Shown here in pieces: positions 51,913 to 63,060 of a DNA stretch of 64,000 bases. Source of the stretch: Crocodylus rhombifer (lineage: Eukaryota > Chordata > Crocodylia > Crocodylidae); assembly GCA_038503035.1 (NCBI GenBank), contig JAVSML010000978.1, forward strand, positions 62,001-126,000, in the 5' to 3' direction. Positions within the stretch are counted from its first letter, which is position 1, and every line of letters starts with the position of its first letter. Position numbers and translations under genes: made by a program. The notes under the pieces are model-generated. The model saw only the letters and a program-made list of their open reading frames with translations, had not been told where the DNA came from and did no database searches.

Positions 51913-53030
51913 TAGAGGTGCACCAATATATATATATCAGCTGCCTATCAGACTGGCACCAGTAAAAGGGAAATGACTTCAATAGGCTATCGGCTTTTTT
52001 TGGCTGTTGTAGCCAATAATGTTTACCTATAATCATGCCTTGTGGCCAGGGCCCTGGACACCTGGGTTCCCTCTCCCTCATGGGGCTGAAGCCCCCAGAT
52101 GCCTGGGTTCCTTTAGGAAATGGCGGGTTTCCCCTTGGAGACAGGCAGTGTTCTAGCTTGCGAGGACTCCTGCTTGGGGCTACCAGGAACAGACCATGCA
52201 TGGCCACACGCGTGCACATGACCAGGAATGCAGCCGAGCAATGTGGAAAGCAGCTCCCTGCAGGTAAATCTATGAAGGGGAAGGGGAGCTGATCAAGGCC
52301 CCCCAATGGTGATGGAGGGAGTGTAGCAGGGGCAGGGGACACTGCCCAGCCAGGGCAGGGCATGGGACCTGGGGCCGGATCAGGGGGTGGGACAGAGCCA
52401 CAGGTTGCTCAGCCAGAGGGCATGGGTGGGAGGAAGGAGGGGGGACATTCCCTACCACTGCATGTACCCCCCCCCCGAAGGCATGGGGGGGATGTGTGCT
52501 CCCAGATCTGCATGTGGGGCAGATGTGGGCTGCCCACTGTGGACTCAGGGCTCTCCGCTCTGCTGCCTTTTCCTTGGGAGCCCTGCACCAGCCGTCCACC
52601 TCCTGCACACCTGGCAGCAGTGGGGCCAGTGAGTTGTGCCCCCTGCTGCTGGGTGGGCAGGGGGCACACAGCTGGCATGGGGCTCCCAGGGCAAAGACAG
52701 CAGAGCAGAGAGCCCCGAGACCACAGCAGGCAGCCCGCGTCTACCCTCGTCCCTTGCAGTGCTTGAACTCAAGCTCATTTGATAAGCTTGAGTTCAAGCA
52801 CCCCACCACCATTTTTAAACACTAGGACACTGATACACGGAATGCAGGAGGCTGCTAGAGCACGCCAAAAGAAAAAAAAGGGGGGAAAAAAGGTTTATTT
52901 ATGTCAATAATCTAAAATGCCTTGCATTATTACTAAATATCAGCTATCAGATTGGCATTGGCCAATACAGTTGGTTAATAATAATCGGCAATTGGTATTG
53001 GCCAAGAAAATCCTTATCAGTTCACCCCTA
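51913..53030. mobile_element. Family B foldback hAT element, copy 3
   Basis: 1118 bp with flanks GACTTAAT/GATTAAAT (6/8). Ends TAGAGGTGCACCAATA and, reversed, TAGGGGTGAACTGATA. An internal inverted pair joins GGGCTCTCCGCTCTGCTGCC (about 52548) with the complement near 52700-52722. The right outer arm is shortened compared with copy 1. Inserted in a CR1-type fragment. Confidence 0.85.
52760..52800. repeat. Internal hairpin of family B copy 3
   Basis: Perfect 16-bp arms TGCTTGAACTCAAGCT and complement around a 9-base loop CATTTGATA. Compared with 40376-40412 one base pair differs on both sides (A-T there, C-G here), and the loop is the reverse complement with one change. Confidence 0.85.
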
Positions 53031-53060
53031 GATTAAATATCAGCCTTTAACTACTATCTA
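53031..53060 (+). mobile_element. Continuation of the interrupted CR1/L3 fragment
   Basis: CAGCCTTTAACTACTATCTA follows in register after the target duplication of the family B element. Confidence 0.5.
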
Positions 53061-54326
53061 TAAAACATTACTAATTTTTACAACTGAAACATCTGAATAT
53101 TCAATTCTGCCACAATGTTTGTAAGCAGATTAGTTGCTACACATCAAGCTAACAGCAATGTGATAAAAGATATGTGAGCATGTGACAAAATAAGTTTAGG
53201 ACTGATCTATAAGGTCAGGGTTATTCTAGAACTCTATAATACAAAAATTACTATATTCTGGAATAATTACTTTGTTTTATGAAAGGAATGCTCATTCCTG
53301 AACAGTGTCCATAAAAGGAGCTATTCTGAAAGAGTAAGGCTCAGTTTCCCCAATTTGCCAAAGCCTTGGTTACAAGCTAGGTTAATTGACTGAGAAAAAT
53401 GAGGCAATGCTTCAACATATTTTATCTGTGACAAAAACTGAAACAAGAAAAGAATTCCAAGGACATGTTTCTTGTTTAATCTAAACCATGTTAATTTTTC
53501 AGTTAACTGGCTACTTCTGTTCTAGTGACTGCGTGATATTTCCCCAGATGTAGTACAGACAGTAGCTTTAAACAAAATGACAGAAAAAGGAAATCGTATG
53601 CCTTTTTGCTTCTTTATAAAATCAGAAACATTACAAGAAAGGTCCTGATGAAGTGCTTTTGTGCCTAACTTGCCTGTACTAGAGGACTCAATGGTGACCA
53701 GAGAACTAGCAGTTATGGTTGCCAAAAAAAATTCTAAAAGATGGCTGTTAGAAGAGTGGAGGGGCAGTGAATATGTTGTTCAGGATCTTAAACAAGCAGA
53801 GTTTGTTTGACTAAAACTGAACTGTGAGTGTTTGAAAGAGAAGATGTTAAAGACAGAACACTCTCACCTACCAATTATAAACGAAATTCACTACACAGCT
53901 CTCTTCAGGCATGCCTACCTTTACCAACAAAGTTTGGTAATATTCAAAATTGACACTGAAGACAAGACACAAGCAACAAAAGGAAAAAGCAATATATGGA
54001 GCCAAAAAAAAAAAAAAAAATCAAAACTTTAATCCTTTGCAGGTCACCTTACATTGTACAAAACCAAGACTCAGGCTCAGAGAAAGGAATGGCTTTATAG
54101 TATATCAGTCTCAGCTCATTAAGGGTTTTTCATTTTAATTTTAAAAAGCAAAGATTTTAGCAATAGGTCCTATTACTCAGATTAGTAAGTCAAAATGAAT
54201 TTAAGATTTTAGTGCCAAGCTGGGATAAAGTTTCCTTTTGGACTAGGGAATGAAGTTGCACATAAACCAGCCTAAGTGATCAGAAAGTGGTTTAAACCTG
54301 TAACAGAACATAAGTTCAGTGCACAA

Positions 54327-54357
54327 AAACCAGTTTCAAAATCGCTGAAACTGGTTT
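54327..54357. repeat. 12-bp hairpin in an AAACCAGTTT-rich segment
   Basis: AAACCAGTTTCA and its exact complement with a 7-base loop. The word AAACCAG or its complement recurs at 54288-54296 and 54403-54412, suggesting an old miniature element whose borders I cannot fix. Confidence 0.55.
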
Positions 54358-56339
54358 AAGATGAACCTGATTGAAAGTAGTATTAGACTTAACTGATCTG
54401 GATCAAACCAGTTTATGGAACTTCTGTCCCAGACTCTTTCCTGGTTCCAGTTAAATCACAGTCCCCCAGCATGCTTTCCCCACCAAGCAAATTCTGGCTG
54501 GGGGCTGGGGCCAAGAAGGGAAAGTTAAACATCCCTTCCCCTGCTCAAACTTACTGCTGGCTGTGACTGTGGACGACAAATACCAAAGAAACCTGGAAGC
54601 ATCCCCTGCCTGTGCCTGAAGCAGGAAGAGTTCTGCTGATGTGAATCTGGTCTGCAAATCCCAGAGACTTCACAGGCAGCAGGAAGAGGAAGCAAACATG
54701 CAGCCCATACTGGCTACATGACAGAATGCTGGTTCTAGTGTCCCTCCTCCCTCCCCCCCAGCTTCTGGCCTGAGCCACTGCAGGCATACGGCTGCATTTC
54801 TTGAATCAAAAGTGCATGTGTGTCCAGTTGTTTCTCAGTTTAATCTCTGCATCTTAGACTAACCTGCAAAGACTGAATCAATTAACCCTGGACTTTTGGA
54901 CTGTCTGTACTTAGCCTTGTAGAGCTGTATTCTTTGAAGACAGCCTGCTTAAGAGACCAGATACATTTCAACTGATCTGCGTATGTCAGTAAGACCCTTC
55001 AAAAACCGAACACTTCCACTGTAAAACTTGGGAAAGAGAGCTAAAATTTAAAGCTAAAAAATGTCTTCTACTTTTAGGAGCAGCAAAATTTCAAGCTTTG
55101 AAAATAGAAGATGACAATAATTCTGCAATCTAACTTTTCCCAAAGAGGGGGAAGAGGAAAGTAATTACCGAGATGGTTCAGTACCTGGCAAAGCCACCTA
55201 TTATTACATTTCTCTCCTAGGTTACCATGCAGTCTCACATGCAAAAAAGGTCAATAAAACAACAAAAATGTTTATTGATGACCTAGCTGCAGGAATTCTG
55301 TGTTCAAATATTTTTCCTTGTACTCAGTAAAAAAGTACACGGTTAAGGTCTACAGCAAAAACCTACTAGTACAAAAAAGCAGACTACACTGAATGAAAAG
55401 AATCTCACCACACTGTATAACTGATATGAGTTTTATTTCAGCATGTGGAGGATCAGTTAAAATATTTGCTCTCTATTTACTATCAAAATGACCAACACCG
55501 TGGAAACCAAATGTAAAACTCCCCAACACATGAGCTGTGGTATCTGTAAAAAGCTGTATATGATAATATATTTCCAGAACTGAACAAGTTTCCTTTTCTT
55601 GAGGACTCAAAAAGAAAAGGAAAAAAAGAAGGTGGGCAGGAGGGAGGAAACACGGGTAGGAGAGAGAAGAAAGGAAGAAAAAGAAAAAACAGCAACAGCT
55701 AGGAAGAATTGCCAGCTCCCAATCTTGTAGTTTTCTATAGAATCAATCCCTGGACTAGAAAGTAACTGTAAATTGAACAAAAACTGTCAAGAATAAATTA
55801 TGCTATACTGATCTTTATAAAGGGGCTAATATTTACAAATATATATATTTCCTACTCTCCCAACTATTTATTGTTCCACCTTCCATGAAACAGCAACCAC
55901 AAGCCCTTGAGTATTTCTACCAAATAACACCCCTGTTCAACCATACTTTTTATCCACACCATTTAAAGTATTATCTTACAACTTAATATAGCAAAGTATC
56001 TTTTTATTCCTACAGCAGCTGGTCACACCTGTAATTTAAAATGTTAGGATGAACTGGATCCTCTTTACAGCATAGTTTCTAGAGGCTTTCTGGAGGATTT
56101 ACAGGTTTCCTGAAAGTATTGTGATCTCCGAAGAATCCTAATAATTCATTCTCTTCTAATATGTTAGTCATTTCCTCAAGGATACTACATCTATCAGTAA
56201 GCATTAGCCTTTACTATCCCAATAGCATGCCAAGCTTCTATTAATTAAAATATCTGACTGAACACTAGAACGTCAGCCTTGTAGATTGTTCAAACTATCC
56301 AACAACTTCATATATCTACAGGCACAGCACTATTTCAAT

Positions 56340-57371
56340 TAGGGGTGTACCGATAGGGATTTCTGGGGCCGACACCGATTGCCAATTTTTAAGGAGGCAT
56401 ATTGGCCAATACCGATCTGATACTCGGCCCAGCAGCATGGAGAGCTGCCTCTAGCTGGTAAGTCTGATGTGCTGGAAGGGGAGGGAGGAGGGAATGGACT
56501 GGGGGTGCAGATCAAGGGCCTCATGGTGCGGGAAGGTGTAGGGCTGCACACTGCTCAGCTGGGAGCTGCTGGTGCAGCAGCTTGTCCAGCGCTCACCTGC
56601 TCGCCCAGTGGCTCACACCACTCATTCAGGAGGAGGGGGCGGAGGGGAAATGTGCCCTCAGATCTGCATGGGGCAGGGCAGGCTGGGGCCGTGGCTGTAC
56701 CAAGCTCTTCCCAGTGGGGCAGGGCAGGGCTGCGCTGGGAAGCGGCTGGGGGCAGGGAGGAGATTTGCAGCCACAAATTCACTATAGCCCAGGGGTGGGC
56801 AAAATGCGGCCTGTGGGCCAGATGTGGCCCGCCAGGCCATTCTATCTGGCCCACAGGACCCCTACAAAAATTTAGAAAATTAATATTTATCTGCCCCTGG
56901 CTGCCTGTCACGCAGCCCTTGATGGCTTCCCAAAACTCAGTAAGCGGCCCTCCACCCAAAATAATTGCCCGCTCCTGCTATAGCTCATTCCCAGCATAGC
57001 CCTGCCCCACCGGGAAGAGCTTGGCACAGTCCTTGCTAAAGCCCACCCTGCTCAGAGCCAGGGGCACCCCTGGATAAGCGGCACCCCATGCCCTCCTGGA
57101 CAAGCAGCAGGAACCGTGGGGCTAGCAGGCAAACAGTGGTAGAGCCGCCGGACCAGCAGTTCCTGGCCAAGTGGCCAAGCTGCCTCGCCACTCCCCACAT
57201 CTCCTGGATGAGCCACGGCTGTACTGCACCTGCCCTAACCCAGCAAGGCGTGCCCCAGCCCTACTCCAGTCCCATGCCCTCCCTCATCACGAGAGCCTTG
57301 ATCTGCCCCCAAGCCCCTTCCCTCCCTCCTCCCCTTCCACCACACCAGACTTACCAGTTAGGAGGCAGCTG
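56340..57371. mobile_element. Family B foldback hAT element, copy 4, right end lost
   Basis: Starts TAGGGGTGTACCGATAGGGA. Arms pair GTAAGTCTGATGTGCTGGAA (56459) with TTCCACCACACCAGACTTAC (57335) and TACCAAGCTCTTCCCAGTGG (56698) with CCGGGAAGAGCTTGGCACAG (57019). A family A element (56790-56977) is inserted near its centre. The last 160 bases, including the right terminus, are missing; sequence at 57373 belongs to family C. Confidence 0.8.
56790..56977 (-). mobile_element. Family A short copy, complete, nested in family B
   Basis: 188 bp with flanks CTATAGCC/CTATAGCT (7/8). Ends CAGGGGTGGGCAAAAT on the plus strand and, reversed, CAGGAGCGGGCAATTATTTT. This is the smallest complete version and defines both termini of the family. 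Confidence 0.9.
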
Positions 57372-57372
57372 T

Positions 57373-57528
57373 TAAGTAACCCCAAATCCACATTTTCTGT
57401 GATTTAAAATTAAACACTACTAATATATGTGGTTTCATTTTCATCACTGAAAAATGTGGATTTGGGGTTACTTTGTTTTAACCAGAAATTGGGGATTTTT
57501 TTTTTATATTGGAGAAAAATCAGGATCC
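57373..57528 (-). mobile_element. Family C terminal fragment with hairpin
   Basis: On the minus strand it starts CAGGGATCCTGATTTTTCTC, the family C terminus. It contains a hairpin: AAGTAACCCCAAATCCACAT (57374-57393) pairs with ATGTGGATTTGGGGTTACTT (57454-57473). Confidence 0.65.
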
Positions 57529-58577
57529 CTGGTTATTAGGGATCAACAGATAATACGTTTGGTGTTGTTGTTATATATACTGCACAGACTAAATACAATT
57601 ACTTGAGACCAAGTAGTAAAATAATGCACTCTTTGTTTCTGCAGAGGAACAAGTTTCACCATACTAAGGATAGCCCAGGTTTTGTAGAATAAACTGTATA
57701 GTGTTTTCGTGAGCTGAACAACAATTAAGGGCTTTTTATTTTAATGATTTAAAAACAGTAACAGCAAAAAAACTAACAAAACAATGGACATATTCCATTG
57801 TCCACAAAAGCCCAATAGCTGTCATCGGACATTGTCTTCTGAATCTTAAAGCTATTGCTTAGTTAAAATGTGAATACTAAATCCCCAATTACCAATAACT
57901 TCTGCTTGCTAGGAATATACAGCCTTTATAAGAATATATTCCTACAATCTAATACCGAATTATTTTGTGTATAGTTGATTTTATACCACTGTAATAAACT
58001 GAAGAGAGTCTAACTACTTCAAATGATTTAAGTACTTTTCAGTACTAAAACTTGCTCCTGAAGTTCCCTGCCACTTTTTATGATTTCACAATCACACTTT
58101 ACTACTCCTTAACATGTTTTTCTCTACCTTTCTTCTGGGAGAAAGGCCGTTAGAAACAATGGGGAAAAATCAAACGTAACGTGAAACAAAATTGAAACCG
58201 GCTCTACCTACTGTACTTTCAAACTATAAGAAAATAAGTTAGTTGGAAAAGATTAATAACACCTAATTAACAATAAATATTTTTATCTGAGCAACAATAA
58301 GTACAAAGTTAAGCATCTTCCAAAATATTGTAGAAGTTTTCAGTGTTCCTTTGAAGTTTTTAAAGCAGTATGAAGACAAAAAGCTCCAAGTATTGTGGAG
58401 ACAAAGAGACACAAAATACCCCAAAACAAGCACACACAACTCCATCACAAACCTCAGTAACAGTGAAGTACCCCTTATCCATGTCCCCTACCTTAACTCA
58501 TCTTTCTGTACGTCTTGCCCTATACGTGTAAGGTCTCTGACCAAGTACATTTTCTTGTCTGTAAAGTGCTATTAAGA

Positions 58578-60144
58578 CAGGGGTAGGCAAAATACAGTCC
58601 ACAAGTTGGATCTGGCCTGACAAGGGATTCTGTCCAGCCTGCTGAGAGTCCCTCAGTCCCACCCAGCCCAAGCACAGAGGGCAGCCTGGGCTGGGATGCC
58701 CAACAATGCCAGACACACCCACCAAGACAGTGGAGGCAGCTGCTGGCCTCCAAGTCAAAGCCCCAGCACCAAGGCAGCTGCTCCCACCCACCTGTCCCAG
58801 CAACTGTAGGGTGCACTGGTGCCCAGCACAGGCTGCAGGACAGGACCCATACCAGGCCCCTCAGGACAGGAGCCCAGCAGTGACCAGCTGCATTCATGGA
58901 GCTGCTGCTCCCTATTGCCCCTACTGTGCAGTCTCCAGTGCAGCCTCTGCCCGTCACTTGCCACCCAATGTGCCCCAGGCAGCCCTGCCCACTCTCGCCC
59001 TCCCCATGGCCTAGGCCCTCCACTGCTCCCTACGTTGGTGCAGGTCTGCCACTTCCTGAGCCCCAACCCACTGTCAAGCTCCCACTTCCACTCAGCCCCT
59101 CGCTGCCAACCCCGACTCCTTCTAGCAACATTTGAGTCTGCAAACGGTGCCCGCCTGCTCAGGTCTCTCTCCTGGCACTATTCGGACTGGGCTAGTGCTT
59201 GGCTCTGCACAATACCAGGGCCCATCCACAGCCCCATGCCAGCTGGGTCCCAGGACACAGCCATGATCCACTGCCCGCACACCCCTGCCCACAGAACTGG
59301 CGCCTGTTGCAGGAGTGTGCAGGCAGCAGATCATGGCTCTGCCTCAAGCCCCAGCCAGGATAGGGCTGAGGACAGATGGGGACCAGCAACAGGAATGGGA
59401 CAGGTATGCGGGGCCAGGGCTGGGGTCCTGGGCTAAGCAGTGGCAGCTCATGAAACCCAAACAGTAAGCAGTGGCTTTGTGGCTGATGGGACTGGGCACT
59501 GGGAGCTGAAGGGCCCCAGAGAGAGCAGAACGCAAGGGGCTCCCGCCAGCTCTGCAGTCCTGGCAGGGGCTCAGCTCTTTCTGCAGACACCCCGACTCTC
59601 AGCGCAGAGCCCAGCATTAGCCCAGCCTGAATGGAGCCAGGAGAAAGACTGAAGCTGGTACCATTTGCAGCCCTGGGCATGGCTAGAAGGAGCCAGGGAT
59701 GGCAAGAAAGGGCTGAGTGAGAGTGGAGCTTGGCAGCAGGTCAGGGCTTGGGAGCTGCTGCCAGGGCGGGGAGCAGCAGAAGGCCTGGGCCACAGGGAGG
59801 AAGAGCACAGCTGGGCAGGGCTGCGCAGGGGACACTGGGTAGCAAGTGCCAGGTGGGAGCCACACAATGGGAGACACACTGGAGATGACGTGAAGTAGGG
59901 GAGATAGGGAGCAGCAGGTCCGTGAATGTAGTTGGTCACTGCTGGGCTCCTGTCCCACAAAACCAGGGGTCACCATGGAAACTGGGTAGTCCCATGCAGT
60001 CAGGGCACCTGGCCAGGTGGACAGGATGGGGCCACTTAGGGAGCTCTGGTGAGCTGCTGGGGGGTGGGAGGAAGAGGGGACTCTGACCTGGTCTGCAACA
60101 GGTTGTCTGTGTGGCCCAGGGGCCCAAATAATTGCCCACCTCTT
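58578..60144. mobile_element. Family A-type foldback hAT element, 1.57 kb
   Basis: Perfect 8-bp duplication TATTAAGA (58570-58577 and 60145-60152). Ends CAGGGGTAGGCAAAATACAG at left, and AATAATTGCCCACCTCTT at right. The body is a giant imperfect palindrome: CAGGAGCCCAGCAGTGACCA near 58866 pairs with TGGTCACTGCTGGGCTCCTG near 59934; TAGCAACATTTGAGTCTGC near 59120 pairs with sequence near 59665-59692; CCATGATCCACTGCCCGCAC (59262) pairs with GTGCAGGCAGCAGATCATGG (59318) at the centre. Arms total roughly 480 bases each. No transposase; long frames are artefacts. Confidence 0.92.
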
Positions 60145-60411
60145 TATTAAGATTTGTATTACTAGATTTAACATTAAATATAGGCCTAATCTAAATAATT
60201 TTTCTATAGAAAGTACTCAGATTTTGGGGTATATGCAGCCCTTAAGAATCATTTAACTAAACTAATGTGATGCATGCCAGTACAAACAGGATTTCAGAAC
60301 CGATTTCAATTAATATTTTTTTTATATTCTGCGAACACTTAAAATATGGTAAGTGTTATCCACCTACAAAAGGAAGATACAGTTCCTACCATAAGAGTTT
60401 AAAGTCTAAGG

Positions 60412-60639
60412 CAGTGGTCTCCAAACTTTTTTGATCGCGTAGCTCTATCAGTAAAAAATTTGAGCACGCACCCCATATATATGTGTATATTTATATTTGC
60501 GCACCCCATCAGTAAACAATATTTGAGCACGCACCCCCAATACATGTATATTTATATAAATATAAATAAATAGAAGTTCTAATATTTTCTTCCCGCACCC
60601 CAATGGATCGTCTTGTGCACCCCACTTTGGAGACCACTG
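60412..60639. mobile_element. Short hAT element with perfect target duplication
   Basis: 228 bp, ends CAGTGGTCTCCAAACTTTTT and ACTTTGGAGACCACTG, flanked by GTCTAAGG on both sides (60404-60411 and 60640-60647). Inside, a unit carrying ATCAGTAAA...TTTGAGCACGCACCCC is repeated twice, about 63 bases apart. Confidence 0.93.
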
Positions 60640-61159
60640 GTCTAAGGAACCAACTCAGCAGACTGAAACACATGCTTAACCTTACTTGACTGAGACCACT
60701 TATGCCTGTAACATTAAGAGCATGTTTTTTTTAATGCTAAGAGCCAGGCCACAAGGCCCCAATACTTGTCAAGAGAGTGAACAGGTGAATCCACATGCAA
60801 GTGTGAGGGGTCTACTAATTTTATTGGGACTTCATGCAGATGCAAGTATCCATCCAAGGAGTCTGACGGCAAGAACAAGGCCTATCATAAGCCTACAAAA
60901 GCCTACAACAAGAAGTGGATACAGCAAACCCCACCCCCAATATCTACCCAATTTCTACATACACGTTAAAGATAGAGTATCAACCATGCCAGCTGCTCCT
61001 CAACCTACTCACTATTAGTCTGTTACTTACTACAGTATAGCTAACTTAAATTAAGCCAAGCCAAACTCCTGCAAATCCAATCTCCCGTTGATCTTGCTCA
61101 TGAATATGTATGATTTTGGGATGCTTTCCCACTCCAAACAAACACCCTACAGCACAGGT

Positions 61160-61545
61160 CAGGTCCCAGATCGTGGCACGTGACATTTTGCTTGGCATGC
61201 CAGCCCTCCAGCCTGCAGAGGAGCCACAAGGGGACCAACCCTTGTGGCAAATCAGCCCCAGCCCCTTCCCCACTGTTTGCCCTGAGGCCTGCATGCATCT
61301 GCTGCTGGCAACAAGCTGGACGGGGGCTCCAGGAACCCCAGTGCAGCTTCTTGCAGCCTCCTCACTGCCTGCTGCAAGAGCTTGGGCCCCATGGTGGGCA
61401 GCAGGGAGGCTGCAAACAGCTGCACCAGGGTCTACACTGGCTCGTTGCTGGCAGCAGGTACACAGGCACCTCAGGCCAGACAGCGGGGAGGGAGCCATGC
61501 CTGTACTAGCACAAGAAGGATCAGGCCCCTTGCAGCTACCTTGAC
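61160..61545. mobile_element. Probable foldback DNA element
   Basis: GC-rich block with inverted halves: CCCACTGTTTGCCCTGAGGC (61268) pairs with CCTCAGGCCAGACAGCGGGG (61470), CTGCTGCTGGCAACAAGC (61299) with CTCGTTGCTGGCAGCAGG (61441), and GCTTCTTGCAGCCTCC (61347) with GGAGGCTGCAAACAGC (61406). Outer borders and target duplication were not found. Confidence 0.6.
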
Positions 61546-62462
61546 AATCCAGCCCAGCACCTTACAAGTACATATTGTGGGGGTTTTGGTACTCTGCCCA
61601 AAAACATTACTGCCTCCCGCCTTAGAGCCTGCTTTGGGTACCAAGCTCAAGAAGCGGAGCGACCCTTTTCATTTCTAGACAGCATTAAAACTGCTGCCTG
61701 AAGGAAAGACCTGCACCACTGTTTAACACACATCCACCTAATCAAGGCCCCTCCAGGAGACTGGGTTTCCTGCAGGATGCGTGTCCCATATACCTACAGC
61801 CCTCCCTCTCAGGAGGGGGAAAAAATAAAGTATGAAAAGAAAGTGAAAAAAGAAAGGATAAAAAGACATTCACAGGCAGGCGATGGACACAGACCCTCTA
61901 TCTTCAGCCCACCCCAATCAAATCTCAACCGTGGCAAACGAAATAATGAACAAACAAGCTGTCGGCATGAGGACAGACTGGGACACGACTTAGCTGGGTG
62001 GCTGCATTTCGGACTTGAATCCCACTCAGAAGCCACCAGCTTTGTTTTCACTGCTTTTTCCACTAAAGGAAAAAAAACACCGGAGTCCAGAATACTGGGG
62101 GCGGGCGGAAAGAAATCTCAGGAGTAACCTGGGGAGAGCTCCCCGGGGGTATGGGGTAAGTCTCAGGGGTAACCTGGTGGGGAACTCCTCGGGGGGTGGC
62201 GGGTAAACTCAGGGATAATTTGGGGGTCGGGGGGGGATAATCTCAGGAGTAAAATGGGGGGGAGGGGGAATCTCAGGGGTAACCGGGGGACAGGTATAAT
62301 CTCAGGGGTGCCGGGGGTGGGGGGCAATCCTTTGGGCTCCTCAGCAGCGATCCCGGGGCTCCCCCCGGTCCCGGCTGACCCCCGAGCCCCGGGCAGGACG
62401 GACCCCGGTGGCGCCCTGGGCCGTTTCCCGAGGACCCCCCGCCGGGCCGGGCCGCGCCGCAC

Positions 62463-62681
62463 CTCTCGGTCCTTGAGGCCCAGCAGCAGCACCTCCTCCA
62501 TGAGCGTGAGCCGCGTCTCCTTCGAGTCGCCCTTCTCGTCGTCGCCCGGCTCGTCCCGGCGGTCCTCGTCCTCGGCGCCCGGCCCGGCCCCGCGCTCCTT
62601 GTCGGCGGCGGCGGCGGCGCTGCGGGAGGCCTCGGTGCGGCGCTGCACCAGGCCCGAGCTGCGCTGGGTGAGCGAAGTCAT
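62463..62681 (-). CDS. GOLPH3: GOLPH3 exon 1 (coding part): start codon and N-terminal tail
   Basis: First coding exon of Golgi phosphoprotein 3, a peripheral protein of the trans-Golgi that binds PI4P and links glycosyltransferases to COPI for retention (family knowledge). It encodes residues 1-73. The start ATG (62681-62679) sits in GCCGCCATGA, a strong Kozak context. The product opens MTSLTQRSSGLVQRRTEASR; the basic pair R14-R15 belongs to the N-terminal cluster known to contact COPI. A run of five alanines follows, encoded by GCC repeats, then an acidic disordered stretch (residues about 37-52), then the start of the folded domain (LTLMEEVLLLGLKDRE). The exon ends on a whole codon, GAG, before donor GTGCGG at 62462-62457. 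The alanine run looks longer than in the human protein as I remember it. The exon lies inside a CpG island. Confidence 0.96.
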
Positions 62682-62838
62682 GGCGGCGGCGGTGGCCGGG
62701 GGCGGCGGCCGGGAGCGAGCGCTGGGCAGCGGCAGGGCGCCGCGGCGGCTCCGCTACGGGCCCCGGGGCAGTGGCGGGCCGGGGGGACGCATGGAGGGCG
62801 CGGGCCGGGCCGGCTCCCCCTGTGGCGGCGCCTCGTTC

Positions 62839-62849
62839 AATATGGCGGC
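62839..62849 (+). promoter_or_regulatory. YY1-like motif upstream of GOLPH3
   Basis: AATATGGCGGC, one base from the common AAGATGGCGGC form of the YY1 site, about 160 bases upstream of the start codon and inside the CpG island. Binding is inferred from the motif only. Confidence 0.45.
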
Positions 62850-63060
62850 GCGGGCTGATGTCAGCGGAGGATGTGGCAGCGCGGCCGGGGGGGGCCGGAA
62901 AGGGCCGCGGCCGCAGGCGCGGGGCAGCCCCGGCAGGGGGAGAGCCCGGGGGTCGGGGCAGGCTCCCGCGGTGGCGGGGGGTGCCAGCCCTCAGCACGGC
63001 CCGCGAGTTAGACACCAGCCTGCAGGAGCTTGGGAGAGACGGGACCACAGCGCACCCATC

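Larger units (their letters stand above)
62380..63060 (-). promoter_or_regulatory. CpG-island promoter and 5' UTR region of GOLPH3
   Basis: Very GC-rich, CpG-dense block spanning exon 1 and about 380 bases upstream of the ATG, typical of a housekeeping promoter with dispersed initiation. There is no obvious TATA box close to the start codon. Two ATGGCGG-type motifs and a TGATGTCA motif (CRE-like, 62855-62862) sit upstream. The transcription start cannot be placed from sequence alone. Long open frames on both strands here reflect GC content. Confidence 0.8.

Noticed and set aside
60412..60639. Internal repeated unit considered as a CRISPR-like array
   Set aside because: Only two imperfect units inside a hAT element of a vertebrate genome; no spacers or cas genes.
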